A stretch of DNA of 20,088 nucleotides, from contig JAQVQU010000024.1 of assembly GCA_028701415.1 (NCBI GenBank), positions 1 to 20,088 on the forward strand. The letters are read 5' to 3'. Origin of the DNA: Clostridia bacterium. Lineage in GTDB: Bacteria > Bacillota > Clostridia > Christensenellales > DTU072. The notes beneath the pieces were generated by a model, which was not told the DNA's origin, made no database searches, and worked only from the letters and a program-made list of their open reading frames with translations. Position numbers and translations under genes: made by a program. This document shows, piece by piece, positions 8,101-14,477 of the stretch. Each line of letters starts with the position of its first letter. Within the stretch, counting starts at the first letter, position 1.

Positions 8101-8734
8101 AATGAATATCATTTGTAGCTACGCACTTGATTCCTAGCTCTTTTGCGATTTTCACGAGAAGAGGGTTGACTCGTCTTTCTTCAATTAGCGAGTGATCCTG
8201 AAGCTCTATGTAAAAATCATCTCCAAAAATATTCTTTAATTCTTTTGCAAAACTTAGAGCACTGTTATAATCATCGTTTAAAAGAAGTCTGGGTATAGTT
8301 CCTGCGATACATGCAGACAAACAGATTAGTCCATCAGCATACTTTCTCAAAACAGTTAGGTCAATACGAGGCTTTCCTCCATATAAACCTTCTAGATAAC
8401 CGATAGAATTAAGTTTTCCTAGATTTTTAAACCCTATATCATTTTTGACTAAAAGAATTAAGTGATCAGCCTTCTCTTTTGTAAGTTTAGAATAATTTTT
8501 TTGGGTGTGATCTTCAACCAAATAACACTCACATCCTATTATAGGACGTATATCTTTTTCTTTGCACCTGTTATAAAATTTTACGGCTGCAAACATATTG
8601 CCATGATCTGTTATGGCAATAGCAGGCATTCCAAGTTCTTTTGCTTTATCCACTAAATTATTTATATTAGCTGCCCCATCGAGCAAACTATATTCAGTGT
8701 GGACATGAAGATGTATAAAATTATTTTGAGGCAT
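5120..8734 (-). CDS. dnaE: DNA polymerase III alpha subunit, DnaE type
   Basis: This is a replicative DNA polymerase of 1204 residues. The N-terminal PHP domain starts HLHVHT (H8, H10, H12) and has TDHG at 42-45. The palm carries GPGRGSGVGS (359-368) and PDFDID with D401 and D403, and the third catalytic Asp is D563 in KMDFL. A helix-hairpin-helix region follows at about 830-905. QQNIF at 937-941 fits the clamp-binding motif. An OB fold lies at about 1028-1105, and the tail resembles the usual C-terminal domain. A very acidic low-complexity linker sits at about 1001-1022. The start is supported by AAGGAG at 8740-8745, 5 bases from the ATG. whiA ends 72 bases upstream on the same strand, so they probably form one operon. 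There is no proofreading exonuclease insert, so this is not PolC. Confidence 0.97.
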   Translation of the reverse strand: MPQNNFIHLHVHTEYSLLDGAANINNLVDKAKELGMPAIAITDHGNMFAAVKFYNRCKEKDIRPIIGCECYLVEDHTQKNYSKLTKEKADHLILLVKNDIGFKNLGKLNSIGYLEGLYGGKPRIDLTVLRKYADGLICLSACIAGTIPRLLLNDDYNSALSFAKELKNIFGDDFYIELQDHSLIEERRVNPLLVKIAKELGIKCVATNDIHYINKDDAEVHDALLCIQTGTYIDATDRMKFPNDQFFLKTYDEMYELFEWIPEALETTVEIANKCDFDFIFNDYQLPNYPCPGGLEPPDYLAKITKEGLNKRYGNDLSKEHIERAESELEVIIDMGFAEYYLIVWDFIFWAKNNDIPIGPGRGSGVGSIVAYSIGITDVDPLKYQLLFERFLNKDRTSMPDFDIDICYSRREEVIEYVRTKYGDSHISQIITFGTMQKKAAIKDVGRVFRLPAQDVAKITKQIPFFGPEDKKVHIQDLLNPSGKNRVDSLIELYNSSEVYKKVLDIAMKVEGAPRNTSVHAAGVVIFKNPAFETIPLAKSSDGKTTTQFDMVEVEKLGLLKMDFLALMTLTDIKLAHDSVKRNTGKDIDFNVLGYDDPNVYDMITKGYTDAVFQLENAGMRRFLMNMKPRNLEDIIAGISIHRPGPMDNEEEFLKNRMNPELVKYKHPKLEPILFRTSGIMIYQEQAMTVARELAGYSLTQADILRSIFSKKKKDKMQIEKQMFIHGLRDKNNKLIRDNNGDIKTPGCVENGISESVAEEIFEDMEKFANYAFNKSHAAAYAVLAYMTAYYKNYYPIDFMAAVINNRIDKPDDIKKYLQVLKNMDISVLPPDVNLSEAEFISEKNSIRYGLGCIKNVSMQAARDFIITERIARGKFKSIHDFIKRIDTKFCNKSAIESLILAGAFDSFGETRATLINNYEKIISNVEMERKSAETGQQNIFSLLGESLETSFQLQKIKEYATKYKLSKEKEMLKMYISGHPLSGYESYFSDFNFNSSMIPSTGEDYNSFDSEEEENLSTPENKLHDGMTVYTGGIIASITRKRTKDGNNIAILDIEDLYDRFRVIVMPRTLTVCGGILEEEKIVQVKGTISYKDDEVKIYANKITPWDIQNETEDNLECELDEDKAIYFHITEDDIGKYNRIIDVLKIHTGKIPVYMQYQNQIFKVEVEVRNIVEAEESIKKIIGPGKVKIIPRITETLPNDSH

Positions 8735-8806
8735 TCTTTCTCCTTATGGGTTACTCTGAAAAATAAAGATTTAAGTTTAAAAAAGGCTTATAAGTTTCTT
8801 CAATAA

Positions 8807-9778
8807 TTATTTTTCATTTTCTAATGATTCAGATAAAGCAACAAGTTTTCTTAAACGATGATTAATACAGCTTTTTGATACATCTCCAAGGTGAGATGCA
8901 AGTTCAGCTAAGGTAAATTCAGGATAATCGAGCCTTGCAAACGCAGTTTGGATTAATTCCTGATCTAGGTCGTTCAGTCTTTCTTTGTCAATTAGTCGTT
9001 TAATGGCCTCACATTGGATTGCCGCGGCTCCTATTGCTCTATTTATGTTAGCTAGGTTACAATTAAGCCCACGGTTGGTATCATTTTTCATTGACCGCAA
9101 AACTATTAATTCCTGAAGCTTAAATAAGGAATTATAAGCTCCTGTGGCTGCTAAGAAGTCAGAAATTAATTCAGAATCTTTCAAATAAACGGAGAAAGAC
9201 ATTCTTCTATTTCGAATTTTAGAGGCTATTCCAAAGATTTTTAGTAGGTTGACTATATCAATGGCTAATTGTTCGGAGTAAACTTTCATTTCGAGATAGT
9301 AACCCCCTGATTTTTTTACAGGAGACAAATCTTTACTGTCTGTTGGCAGAGACATTGTTCCTGCAGAAAGAAATATTCCTCTAAGAAGGGATTTACGACA
9401 ACACTCTGATGGGAAATTATCTAATTCAATTTGTTTATCAAAATCTGATACTCCCTGAAAATCTATTGAAAGTAGTTCTGCAACTTTCTTTGATTGTACA
9501 GTATCCAATTCAAGTATAAAGGATTGATAAGTATTTCTTCCCCCGAAGCCAGTTTCCCCAGTTGTCGTTGGTTCTGTTCCGGTAAAAGCGTAAAGAATAT
9601 CAAAACATTTATTTAGCAGTTCTTCGTCAGTGAACCTAAACCCTATCCACCATTGGTTTTTTCTTAAAGCAATATATCCAGATCCTTTGTAAACACCAAA
9701 CAAAAAAGCTTTTATGCAGCATTCTTCAGAGGAGATTAATTCTATCATTTCTTTTTTTGTTTCTGAAACAAAACTCAT
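8807..9778 (-). CDS. whiA: WhiA-family DNA-binding protein
   Basis: WhiA joins a LAGLIDADG-endonuclease-like fold without nuclease activity to a C-terminal helix-turn-helix. It regulates sporulation septation in Streptomyces and affects division or chromosome segregation in other Gram-positives. I start at ATG 9778, giving 323 residues beginning MSFVSETKKE, the usual family opening. GGAG at 9787-9790 lies 8 bases before it. A TTG at 9814 would add 12 hydrophobic residues and has no ribosome site. The HTH is near the C-terminus (FTLAELASHLGDVSKSCI, about residues 283-300). The gene precedes dnaE, as in many Clostridia, but its usual partners rapZ and yvcK are not adjacent here. The leader contains an inverted repeat at 9819-9832. 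Confidence 0.93.
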   Translation of the reverse strand: MSFVSETKKEMIELISSEECCIKAFLFGVYKGSGYIALRKNQWWIGFRFTDEELLNKCFDILYAFTGTEPTTTGETGFGGRNTYQSFILELDTVQSKKVAELLSIDFQGVSDFDKQIELDNFPSECCRKSLLRGIFLSAGTMSLPTDSKDLSPVKKSGGYYLEMKVYSEQLAIDIVNLLKIFGIASKIRNRRMSFSVYLKDSELISDFLAATGAYNSLFKLQELIVLRSMKNDTNRGLNCNLANINRAIGAAAIQCEAIKRLIDKERLNDLDQELIQTAFARLDYPEFTLAELASHLGDVSKSCINHRLRKLVALSESLENEK

Positions 9779-9786
9779 TTGGTTGA

Positions 9787-9790
9787 CTCC
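9787..9790 (-). promoter_or_regulatory. Ribosome site that fixes the whiA start
   Basis: GGAG on the minus strand is 8 bases before ATG 9778. It favours that start over the TTG at 9814, which has no such site. Confidence 0.75.
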
Positions 9791-9818
9791 GTAAAAAATA
9801 TATATAAAAAACAAATAA

Positions 9819-9832
9819 GTCGGCTGACCGAC
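9819..9832. repeat. Perfect inverted repeat in the whiA leader
   Basis: GTCGG and CCGAC flank a 4-base centre (CTGA on the plus strand). It is the only GC-rich palindrome in this A+T-rich leader. It lies just downstream of the candidate whiA -10 boxes, so it would be at or near the 5' end of the mRNA. It could act as an operator or as a 5' stabilising hairpin. The role is inferred. Confidence 0.5.
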
Positions 9833-9839
9833 AGTAATA

Positions 9840-9868
9840 AATTTAACATATTATATACTCATAGTCAA
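9840..9868 (-). promoter_or_regulatory. Candidate promoter of whiA-dnaE
   Basis: On the minus strand TTGACT (9863-9868) is 17 bases from TAAATT (9840-9845). A better -10 hexamer, TATAAT at 9850-9855, lies between them but lacks a good -35 box. Either would give a leader of about 55-65 bases. Confidence 0.45.
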
Positions 9869-9941
9869 CCTAAACCCCCGAGAAGGGTCAGGGCGATTAT
9901 CTAAATAAAAGGTATAGTGTAGACTTATTTATTATAAAATC

Positions 9942-10046
9942 ATTACAAAGTACCGTTTTTGGGATATATGCTTTCATATAAAAACATTTCTTAAAAAAGC
10001 ACTGATAGGAAATATTTATTCTATCTATCAGAGTGGTCTTTGTAAT
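9942..10046. ncRNA. Candidate structured RNA element (three-way junction), strand uncertain
   Basis: Outer arms ATTACAAAG (9942-9950) plus ACC (9952-9954) pair with GGT-CTTTGTAAT (10035-10046), a 12-bp helix with one bulged T. Inside it are two hairpins. GTTTTT (9955-9960) pairs with AAAAAC (9980-9985), capped by ATATG/CATAT around CTTT. CTGATAG (10002-10008) pairs with CTATCAG (10025-10031). On the plus strand the outer helix runs into TTTTT. It does not match a riboswitch, SRP, tmRNA or 6S pattern that I know. It lies upstream of the likely promoter at 10174-10202, so it would be a separate transcript or a DNA element. In A+T-rich DNA some pairing arises by chance, so this is a candidate only. 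Confidence 0.3.
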
Positions 10047-10082
10047 TTTTAAGGCTAGCTGTTTTACATAATTTCTTTTCTA

Positions 10083-10122
10083 CTAATAAGAAAATTAAAC
10101 CGGAAGAATAAAAACTTATTAG
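10083..10122. repeat. 8-bp perfect inverted repeat
   Basis: CTAATAAG (10083-10090) and CTTATTAG (10115-10122) are exact reverse complements around 24 bases. No T tract follows, so it is not a terminator. It may be an extra hairpin beside the element at 9942-10046, or chance in A+T-rich DNA. Confidence 0.35.
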
Positions 10123-10173
10123 ATATTTAAAAAGTAAACTATATTAATATCACATATTATTCTTAAAATAGTC

Positions 10174-10202
10174 TTTAGAGATTCTGTTCTCTATGTTATA
10201 AT
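10174..10202 (+). promoter_or_regulatory. Extended -10 promoter of the membrane protein gene
   Basis: TGTTATAAT at 10194-10202 is an extended -10 element (TG, one base, TATAAT). A weak -35 TTTAGA (10174-10179) lies 17 bases upstream. The predicted start near 10209 gives a leader of about 50 bases, with no Shine-Dalgarno site before the ATG. Confidence 0.55.
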
Positions 10203-10258
10203 TTTTTAACTATGATTTTATCTGTAATAAAAAATGATATTTCAGCTTGGTTGATAAT

Positions 10259-11701
10259 ATGGGAAAAATAAAAGGAAAGATAAACAGTATTTTTTTATAT
10301 TTAATAATTATTATTGGATTTTTTTTCATTATGATTCTTTTTCAATCCTCTATAATGATTCAAGCATGTGCATTAGATACACCTGTAATTTCATTAAGTG
10401 AAGAAGAATGGGTTAAATCTGTTTCAGTATCTATTTCTTACCCAGAATCAATTGATGAACCATCCTATCAAACAATCAGAAACGGTGTGCAAAGTGAAAT
10501 TAAAGCGTATACTCAACCTTTCGATATTTCCTCAGAGGGGGATACGGAAGTGAGAGCTTTTTATGAGTCAGGGTTTGTTTCTCGCACAGTGTCAAATGTG
10601 GATATTACTCCTCCGACTGAACCAGAGATATATCTTGATGTTAACTTAATGTCTGAGGATAAAAATATACTCTTGCAAGTCAGGGCTTCTGACCTGAAAA
10701 GTGGACTTGAGAGCGTAAATGTAGCAGTATATAACTATCAATTTCAAAGAGTTGATGATTTTTTTGAATTAGACATGTCAAATATTACTATCGGAGAGAT
10801 TTTCAATATCGAGCTTTTTGATTATGCAGGAAATAAAAGAACTTATTCTGGTTATTATTATTCTGTTTATAATTACATCGATGATATAAGAGAATTTACT
10901 CAAAGTTTTAAAAATTTGGGAGAGGGGTCTCAATTTACTAATGCTCGGTGGGCAGAAATAGTATCCGCGTATAGCAATTTAGAAATGGCTTTCAAAGCTC
11001 CGATTATTGATACTTCTGAGATTAATTCCCTAGAGATTCAAATTGAAGATCTTTCTGAAGGAGAAATAACGTTTTCTTCGTTAATAGTTGAACCTCTGAT
11101 AGGTATGGATAGCAACATATTATATGCTGTATCAGCAGAAAACTTAAATGCATTATTGGGAAGTGATATTGTTTTAGAAATATCAAACTCTATACTATCC
11201 GTTCAAGAAAGAACAACTTACAAGAAAATCCTTAAAACACTCTCCGGCTATGAAAATATTGATCTATATTGTTTTAATTTGGAATTGTCTGAAAAAACAG
11301 GGGAAGAAGTATCCCTTTCGGGCAGCATGAATATAGATTTTCTTATACCCGAAGGAAGTACAAATGTCAAATTGTTTGACCTTGAAGAAGGAGTTTTTGA
11401 GGAAGTCCTTTTAGCCGTCTCTGGGGAAAGACGGAGTGGAAGGGTTTTTTCTGACGGAGACTTTTTTTTAGTTGTTGATTTAGACAGTATGCAAGGGACA
11501 AGGAACGGTTATGTTATTAATGGTCGATATTACTCCCTTGAACTCTTTTGGGGAACAATTGGGGGAATTGCAGGATTATTAGTTCTTGCTTTTTTTATTC
11601 CCTTCTTTCTTATCCAGTACAAGGATAAATTGTCTTCAAACAAACTTTTATCAAAGATTAGAAAACGTAATATTGAGAGAAGAAAGCAAAAGCGAAAATA
11701 G
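10259..11701 (+). CDS. Unrecognised membrane-anchored protein with Ig-like extracellular segments
   Basis: I start at ATG 10259 (480 residues); a TTG 12 bases upstream is the alternative. Neither has a clear ribosome site. A strongly hydrophobic segment at about 11-36 is a signal anchor or signal peptide. A second, at about 429-453, is followed by a very basic tail (KIRKRNIERRKQKRK). This fits an extracellular body fixed by its C-terminus with a cytoplasmic Lys/Arg tail. Residues 41-110 resemble the chitobiase C-terminal-like fold, ending in a phrase of the type EVRAFYESGFVS. Residues 115-200 look like an Ig-like domain (DITPPTEPEI, then LFDYAGNKRTYSG). About 205-240 may be helical, and 330-410 is beta-rich. 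The gene stands alone with its own promoter. I cannot assign a function; cell-surface or envelope attachment is an inference. Confidence 0.8.
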   Translation: MGKIKGKINSIFLYLIIIIGFFFIMILFQSSIMIQACALDTPVISLSEEEWVKSVSVSISYPESIDEPSYQTIRNGVQSEIKAYTQPFDISSEGDTEVRAFYESGFVSRTVSNVDITPPTEPEIYLDVNLMSEDKNILLQVRASDLKSGLESVNVAVYNYQFQRVDDFFELDMSNITIGEIFNIELFDYAGNKRTYSGYYYSVYNYIDDIREFTQSFKNLGEGSQFTNARWAEIVSAYSNLEMAFKAPIIDTSEINSLEIQIEDLSEGEITFSSLIVEPLIGMDSNILYAVSAENLNALLGSDIVLEISNSILSVQERTTYKKILKTLSGYENIDLYCFNLELSEKTGEEVSLSGSMNIDFLIPEGSTNVKLFDLEEGVFEEVLLAVSGERRSGRVFSDGDFFLVVDLDSMQGTRNGYVINGRYYSLELFWGTIGGIAGLLVLAFFIPFFLIQYKDKLSSNKLLSKIRKRNIERRKQKRK

Positions 11702-11858
11702 AAAGTTTACTTTCAAAAACTTAAGAGAAAACCAGAGATTCATTAGGATAATTATATTCAAAAATAATGACAATAATTAATAGTAATCAAAAAAGCATAT
11801 AAAAAAATAACCCCGGCGTATAGCGCGGGGTTAAAACGTTAATTTATTGAAGTATTTC
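11702..11858. other. Convergent spacer with serA terminator
   Basis: This 157-base gap contains a small hairpin right after the membrane-protein stop (GAAAG-TTTA-CTTTC, 11701-11714). No T tract follows it, so plus-strand termination is unclear. It also contains the minus-strand terminator at 11801-11832. Confidence 0.6.
11801..11832 (-). terminator. Intrinsic terminator of serC-serA
   Basis: AACCCCG-GC and GC-g-CGGGGTT (11809-11832) pair around the loop bases 11818-11822, with one bulged G. On the minus strand the hairpin is followed by one A and then seven T (11807-11801). It lies 26 bases beyond the serA stop. On the plus strand A residues follow, so it is not efficient that way. Confidence 0.9.
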
Positions 11859-13001
11859 TTATATTATTCTTATTAAAAGGATGTCTTCAGTTTCTGTAAG
11901 TTCATCTAGACTAATATCCGCACAGGTATCCAAATCAACTACGGCGTAACCAATCGATTTTTTTTCTGAGAAAAATAAAGGCTTATCTTTGACTAATGCT
12001 TTTATTCGGGCAAGTGCATTGCTGCTAGAATTATATGCGATGCATATCCTTGTCTCTGTGGATCTTTGTATACTGAGATTTGGAAAATTAACACTGTTTT
12101 TAATGTTTCCGTCCTCAATGTAGTCCTTTAATTGTTGTGCGGCCATGACTGCGCAATTATCTTCGGATTCTTCAGTAGATGCTCCGAGATGAGGAATTGC
12201 AATAATTCCTTTTTTATCAATTGAGGAGTCAGTTGGAAAATCGACCACGTATTTCCGGACTTTTCCATTTTCAAGAGCGGCTGAAAGATCTTGAATGGAT
12301 ACTAACTCAGCCCTGGACATGTTAATCAGAATCACCCCATCCTTCATAAAAGAAATACTCTCTTTAGATATCATTCCTCTGGTGGTATCTAGAAGAGGTA
12401 CATGGAAAGTAATTATGTCGGAATTTCTGTAGAGAGCGTTTAAGTCAGTTACAAAATTCACACTACAAGTCAGCATATTTTTTGCTGCATCTGTTAGAAA
12501 AGGGTCATATCCCATAATGTTCATTCCGAGATCCGAGCAACTATTTGCTACTTTTGCACCTATAGCACCCAGTCCAACGATTCCCAAGGTTTTTCCGTAG
12601 AGTTCTGTTCCAACAAAAGGTTTTTTACCTTTTTCAACTAATTCTGGAACAAGATCCCCTTTTCCTGAAAGCGATTTGGTCCAAAACAAGGCTTCAGGAA
12701 CATTTCTTGTAGCCATTAACATCCCGCAAATCACAAGCTCTTTTACTCCGTTTGCATTTGCTCCTGGTGTATTAAAAACAACAATGCCTTTGTCTGTATA
12801 TTCCTCTATTGGAATATTGTTTACTCCCGCTCCGGCTCGTGCTACCGCGATTAGGTTTTCAGATATTGTATATCCATGCATGTTGTAAGAGCGAACAAGT
12901 ATAGCATCTGGGGAGATAGCTTTTTCAGAGACAGTATAGTTTTCTCCTAGAACAGGGAAAATTTTTTCGCTAATAGGATTTAATGTAAGAATTTTAATCA
13001 T
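11859..13001 (-). CDS. serA: D-3-phosphoglycerate dehydrogenase
   Basis: SerA oxidises 3-phosphoglycerate to 3-phosphohydroxypyruvate with NAD, the first step of serine synthesis. The 380 residues have the D-2-hydroxyacid dehydrogenase layout. The NAD-binding GLGAIG lies at 143-148, with YDP at 165-167 at the end of the second strand. R230 (NMSRAEL) is the catalytic Arg and H271 (PHLGAST) the catalytic His. Where most relatives have DVFxxEP this protein has VDFPTD, so the usual Glu of the relay is not in its normal place; a VDFP form is typical of the clostridial/Bacteroides SerA subgroup as I recall it. The last 65 or so residues look like a short ACT-type domain. The stop of serC directly abuts the ATG (TAA-ATG), and GGAG 9 bases upstream lies inside serC, so translation is probably coupled. 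Confidence 0.93.
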   Translation of the reverse strand: MIKILTLNPISEKIFPVLGENYTVSEKAISPDAILVRSYNMHGYTISENLIAVARAGAGVNNIPIEEYTDKGIVVFNTPGANANGVKELVICGMLMATRNVPEALFWTKSLSGKGDLVPELVEKGKKPFVGTELYGKTLGIVGLGAIGAKVANSCSDLGMNIMGYDPFLTDAAKNMLTCSVNFVTDLNALYRNSDIITFHVPLLDTTRGMISKESISFMKDGVILINMSRAELVSIQDLSAALENGKVRKYVVDFPTDSSIDKKGIIAIPHLGASTEESEDNCAVMAAQQLKDYIEDGNIKNSVNFPNLSIQRSTETRICIAYNSSSNALARIKALVKDKPLFFSEKKSIGYAVVDLDTCADISLDELTETEDILLIRII

Positions 13002-14078
13002 TTATTTGTTCTCCATCTCAAATTTTTTCATAAAGCTAATAAGGGTATCTACTCCCTCCATTGGCATTGCGTTGTATATACTTGCCCTCATTCCTCCAAG
13101 TACCCGGTGTCCTTTCAGAGAGACCAAACCACTTTTTGAGGCTTCTTTAACAAATTTTGCATCTAATTCTTCGTTTCCAGTAACAAATGGAATATTCATA
13201 AGTGAACGATCATTTTTTGCCACAGGATTTGAAAACAATAAGCTATCATCCAAATAATCATATATTTTTTTTGCTTTTTCTTCATTGATTTTTTGCATTT
13301 CAGAAACTCCACCAAGCTTCTTCAACCAACGGAAGGTTAACATTGCCATATATATAGTGAAGCATGGAGGGGTATTATATAAACTGCGTTCTTTGGCATG
13401 GGTTTTATACATTAACATAGTAGGGCAAAAAGACATTGGAGTCCTTTCAAGAAGATCCTTTCTAATTATAACAATGGTTACACCAGCGGGTGCGATATTC
13501 TTTTGAGCCCCGGCGTATATCAAACCATATTTGGATATATCTATGACTTCACTTAATATGTTTGATGAGGCATCGGCAACAATTGGACAATTTACTGAAG
13601 GTAATTTTGTGTATCTTGTCCCGAATATAGTATTGTTTTGGGTAATGTGCACATAATCAAGATTATCACGGAAGGAAATTTTATCGACATTAGGAATGTA
13701 GGTAAATTTTGCCTCTTTGCTGCTCGCAGCAGAATAGGCATCTATGTACCTTGAAGCTTCCTCGAAAGCTTTATTTGACCAATTTCCAGTTAAAACATAG
13801 TCAGCACGTTTATTCACACTTAGATTTAATGGGACCATAGCAAATTGGGTGCTACCGCCACCTTGCAAAAAAAGTACCTCATAGTCTGTGCTTATTCCCA
13901 TGAGTTCCCTCAGAAGAGATTCAGCTTCGATTTGTATGTCTTCATAAACCTTTCCTCTGTGACTTAATTCAGTTACAGACATGCCGCTTCCGTTATAGTC
14001 AAGAAAATCCTTTTGGACTTCTAGTTTGACCTCTTCGGGTAAAACACTTGGCCCTGCAGAAAAATTAAAAATTTTCAT
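13002..14078 (-). CDS. serC: Phosphoserine aminotransferase
   Basis: SerC transfers an amino group from glutamate to 3-phosphohydroxypyruvate using pyridoxal phosphate, the step after SerA. I start at ATG 14078 (358 residues, opening MKIFNFSAGPSVLP as in the family). GGGAGG 6 bases upstream decides this over the in-frame ATG at 14114, which lies upstream of the predicted +1. K193 in GAQKNIAPAG is the cofactor Lys and D169 in VADASS is the ring-nitrogen Asp. GGGSTQFA at 73-80 is the phosphate-binding stretch, and HRGK at 40-43 is also typical. It is the first gene of a two-gene operon with serA; serB is not in the window. Confidence 0.96.
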   Translation of the reverse strand: MKIFNFSAGPSVLPEEVKLEVQKDFLDYNGSGMSVTELSHRGKVYEDIQIEAESLLRELMGISTDYEVLFLQGGGSTQFAMVPLNLSVNKRADYVLTGNWSNKAFEEASRYIDAYSAASSKEAKFTYIPNVDKISFRDNLDYVHITQNNTIFGTRYTKLPSVNCPIVADASSNILSEVIDISKYGLIYAGAQKNIAPAGVTIVIIRKDLLERTPMSFCPTMLMYKTHAKERSLYNTPPCFTIYMAMLTFRWLKKLGGVSEMQKINEEKAKKIYDYLDDSLLFSNPVAKNDRSLMNIPFVTGNEELDAKFVKEASKSGLVSLKGHRVLGGMRASIYNAMPMEGVDTLISFMKKFEMENK

Positions 14079-14084
14079 AAAATA

Positions 14085-14090
14085 CCTCCC
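14085..14090 (-). promoter_or_regulatory. Ribosome site that fixes the serC start
   Basis: GGGAGG on the minus strand is 6 bases before ATG 14078. The in-frame upstream ATG at 14114 lies before the predicted transcription start and cannot be the start of this transcript. Confidence 0.85.
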
Positions 14091-14105
14091 AAAATTTATG
14101 AAATT

Positions 14106-14135
14106 ATTATACAACCGCTTGAGAAATAATGTCTA
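14106..14135 (-). promoter_or_regulatory. Promoter of serC-serA
   Basis: On the minus strand TAGACA (14130-14135) is 18 bases from TATAAT (14106-14111). The predicted start near 14099 gives a leader of about 21 bases that contains the ribosome site. Confidence 0.75.
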
Positions 14136-14178
14136 TCATATACAACATTTTGTGATTACATATAAGAAAGAATAATTT

Positions 14179-14244
14179 CAAAGATACTTATTTTTGGGAT
14201 GTTATATAAAAAAATTTGTTTGATAGAAGAGAAAGAGTGAGCTT
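14179..14244. other. Second copy of short ordered blocks shared with 9946-10040
   Basis: In the same strand sense and order as at 9946-10040 this stretch has CAAAG-a-TAC (14179-14187), TTTTTGGGAT (14191-14200), ATATAAAAA with ATTT (14204-14217), TGATAG (14221-14226) and AGAGTG with CTT (14234-14244). TTTTT at 14191-14195 can pair with the A run at 14208-14214. Both copies lie about 300 bases upstream of a plus-strand gene and beyond a divergent minus-strand gene. It may be a repeated regulatory or RNA element, or a chance A+T-rich resemblance. Confidence 0.3.
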
Positions 14245-14398
14245 AAGTTAGTTTCTTATAAAAGAATTGCTTTCAAATTACTATTTCCTATTGAACATCA
14301 GAAGCCTTGGATTAGTTGTTTTTATATAACAGAAACATTGGCTTACTTTAGCAGATGAATATATGGTGACGCGAAAACTCCTTAAGATACCCAATTGC

Positions 14399-14427
14399 TT
14401 GTTAAATATTTGTAAAAAAGATATAAT
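14399..14427 (+). promoter_or_regulatory. Promoter of rnj
   Basis: TTGTTA (14399-14404) is 17 bases from TATAAT (14422-14427). The predicted start near 14434 gives a leader of about 44 bases. Confidence 0.75.
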
Positions 14428-14463
14428 TTTAGCAATATATAAATTAGATTTTGCGTTTTGCGC

Positions 14464-14471
14464 GGGAGGAG
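14464..14471 (+). promoter_or_regulatory. Strong ribosome site that fixes the rnj TTG start
   Basis: GGGAGGAG ends 6 bases before TTG 14478. An upstream in-frame TTG at 14451 has no such site and would place this sequence inside the protein. Confidence 0.85.
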
Positions 14472-14477
14472 ATAAGT

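Larger units (their letters stand above)
9779..10258. other. Long divergent intergenic region between whiA and membrane protein gene
   Basis: This 480-base region holds the whiA ribosome site, leader repeat and candidate promoter on the minus strand. It also holds the possible structured element at 9942-10046, an 8-bp inverted repeat and a plus-strand promoter. No tRNA, DnaA-box cluster or convincing small reading frame is visible. Confidence 0.65.
14079..14477. other. Divergent intergenic region between serC and rnj
   Basis: This 399-base region contains the serC ribosome site and promoter on the minus strand, the shared-block stretch at 14179-14244 and the rnj promoter and ribosome site on the plus strand. 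The rest, about 14260-14398, shows no clear gene or strong hairpin. Confidence 0.65.

Noticed and set aside
9779..9814. TTG at 9814 as the whiA start
   Set aside because: It has no ribosome site, adds an atypical hydrophobic stretch, and the family start MSF with GGAG lies downstream at 9778.
9779..10258. Replication origin in the whiA upstream region
   Set aside because: It is A+T-rich with inverted repeats, but I see no cluster of TTATCCACA-type DnaA boxes and no dnaA or dnaN neighbours.
14079..14114. In-frame ATG at 14114 as the serC start
   Set aside because: It lies upstream of the predicted transcription start near 14099 and overlaps the promoter. The GGGAGG site supports 14078.
14451..14477. 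TTG at 14451 as the rnj start
   Set aside because: The strong GGGAGGAG at 14464-14471 lies downstream of it, 6 bases before the TTG at 14478, where the family sequence begins.
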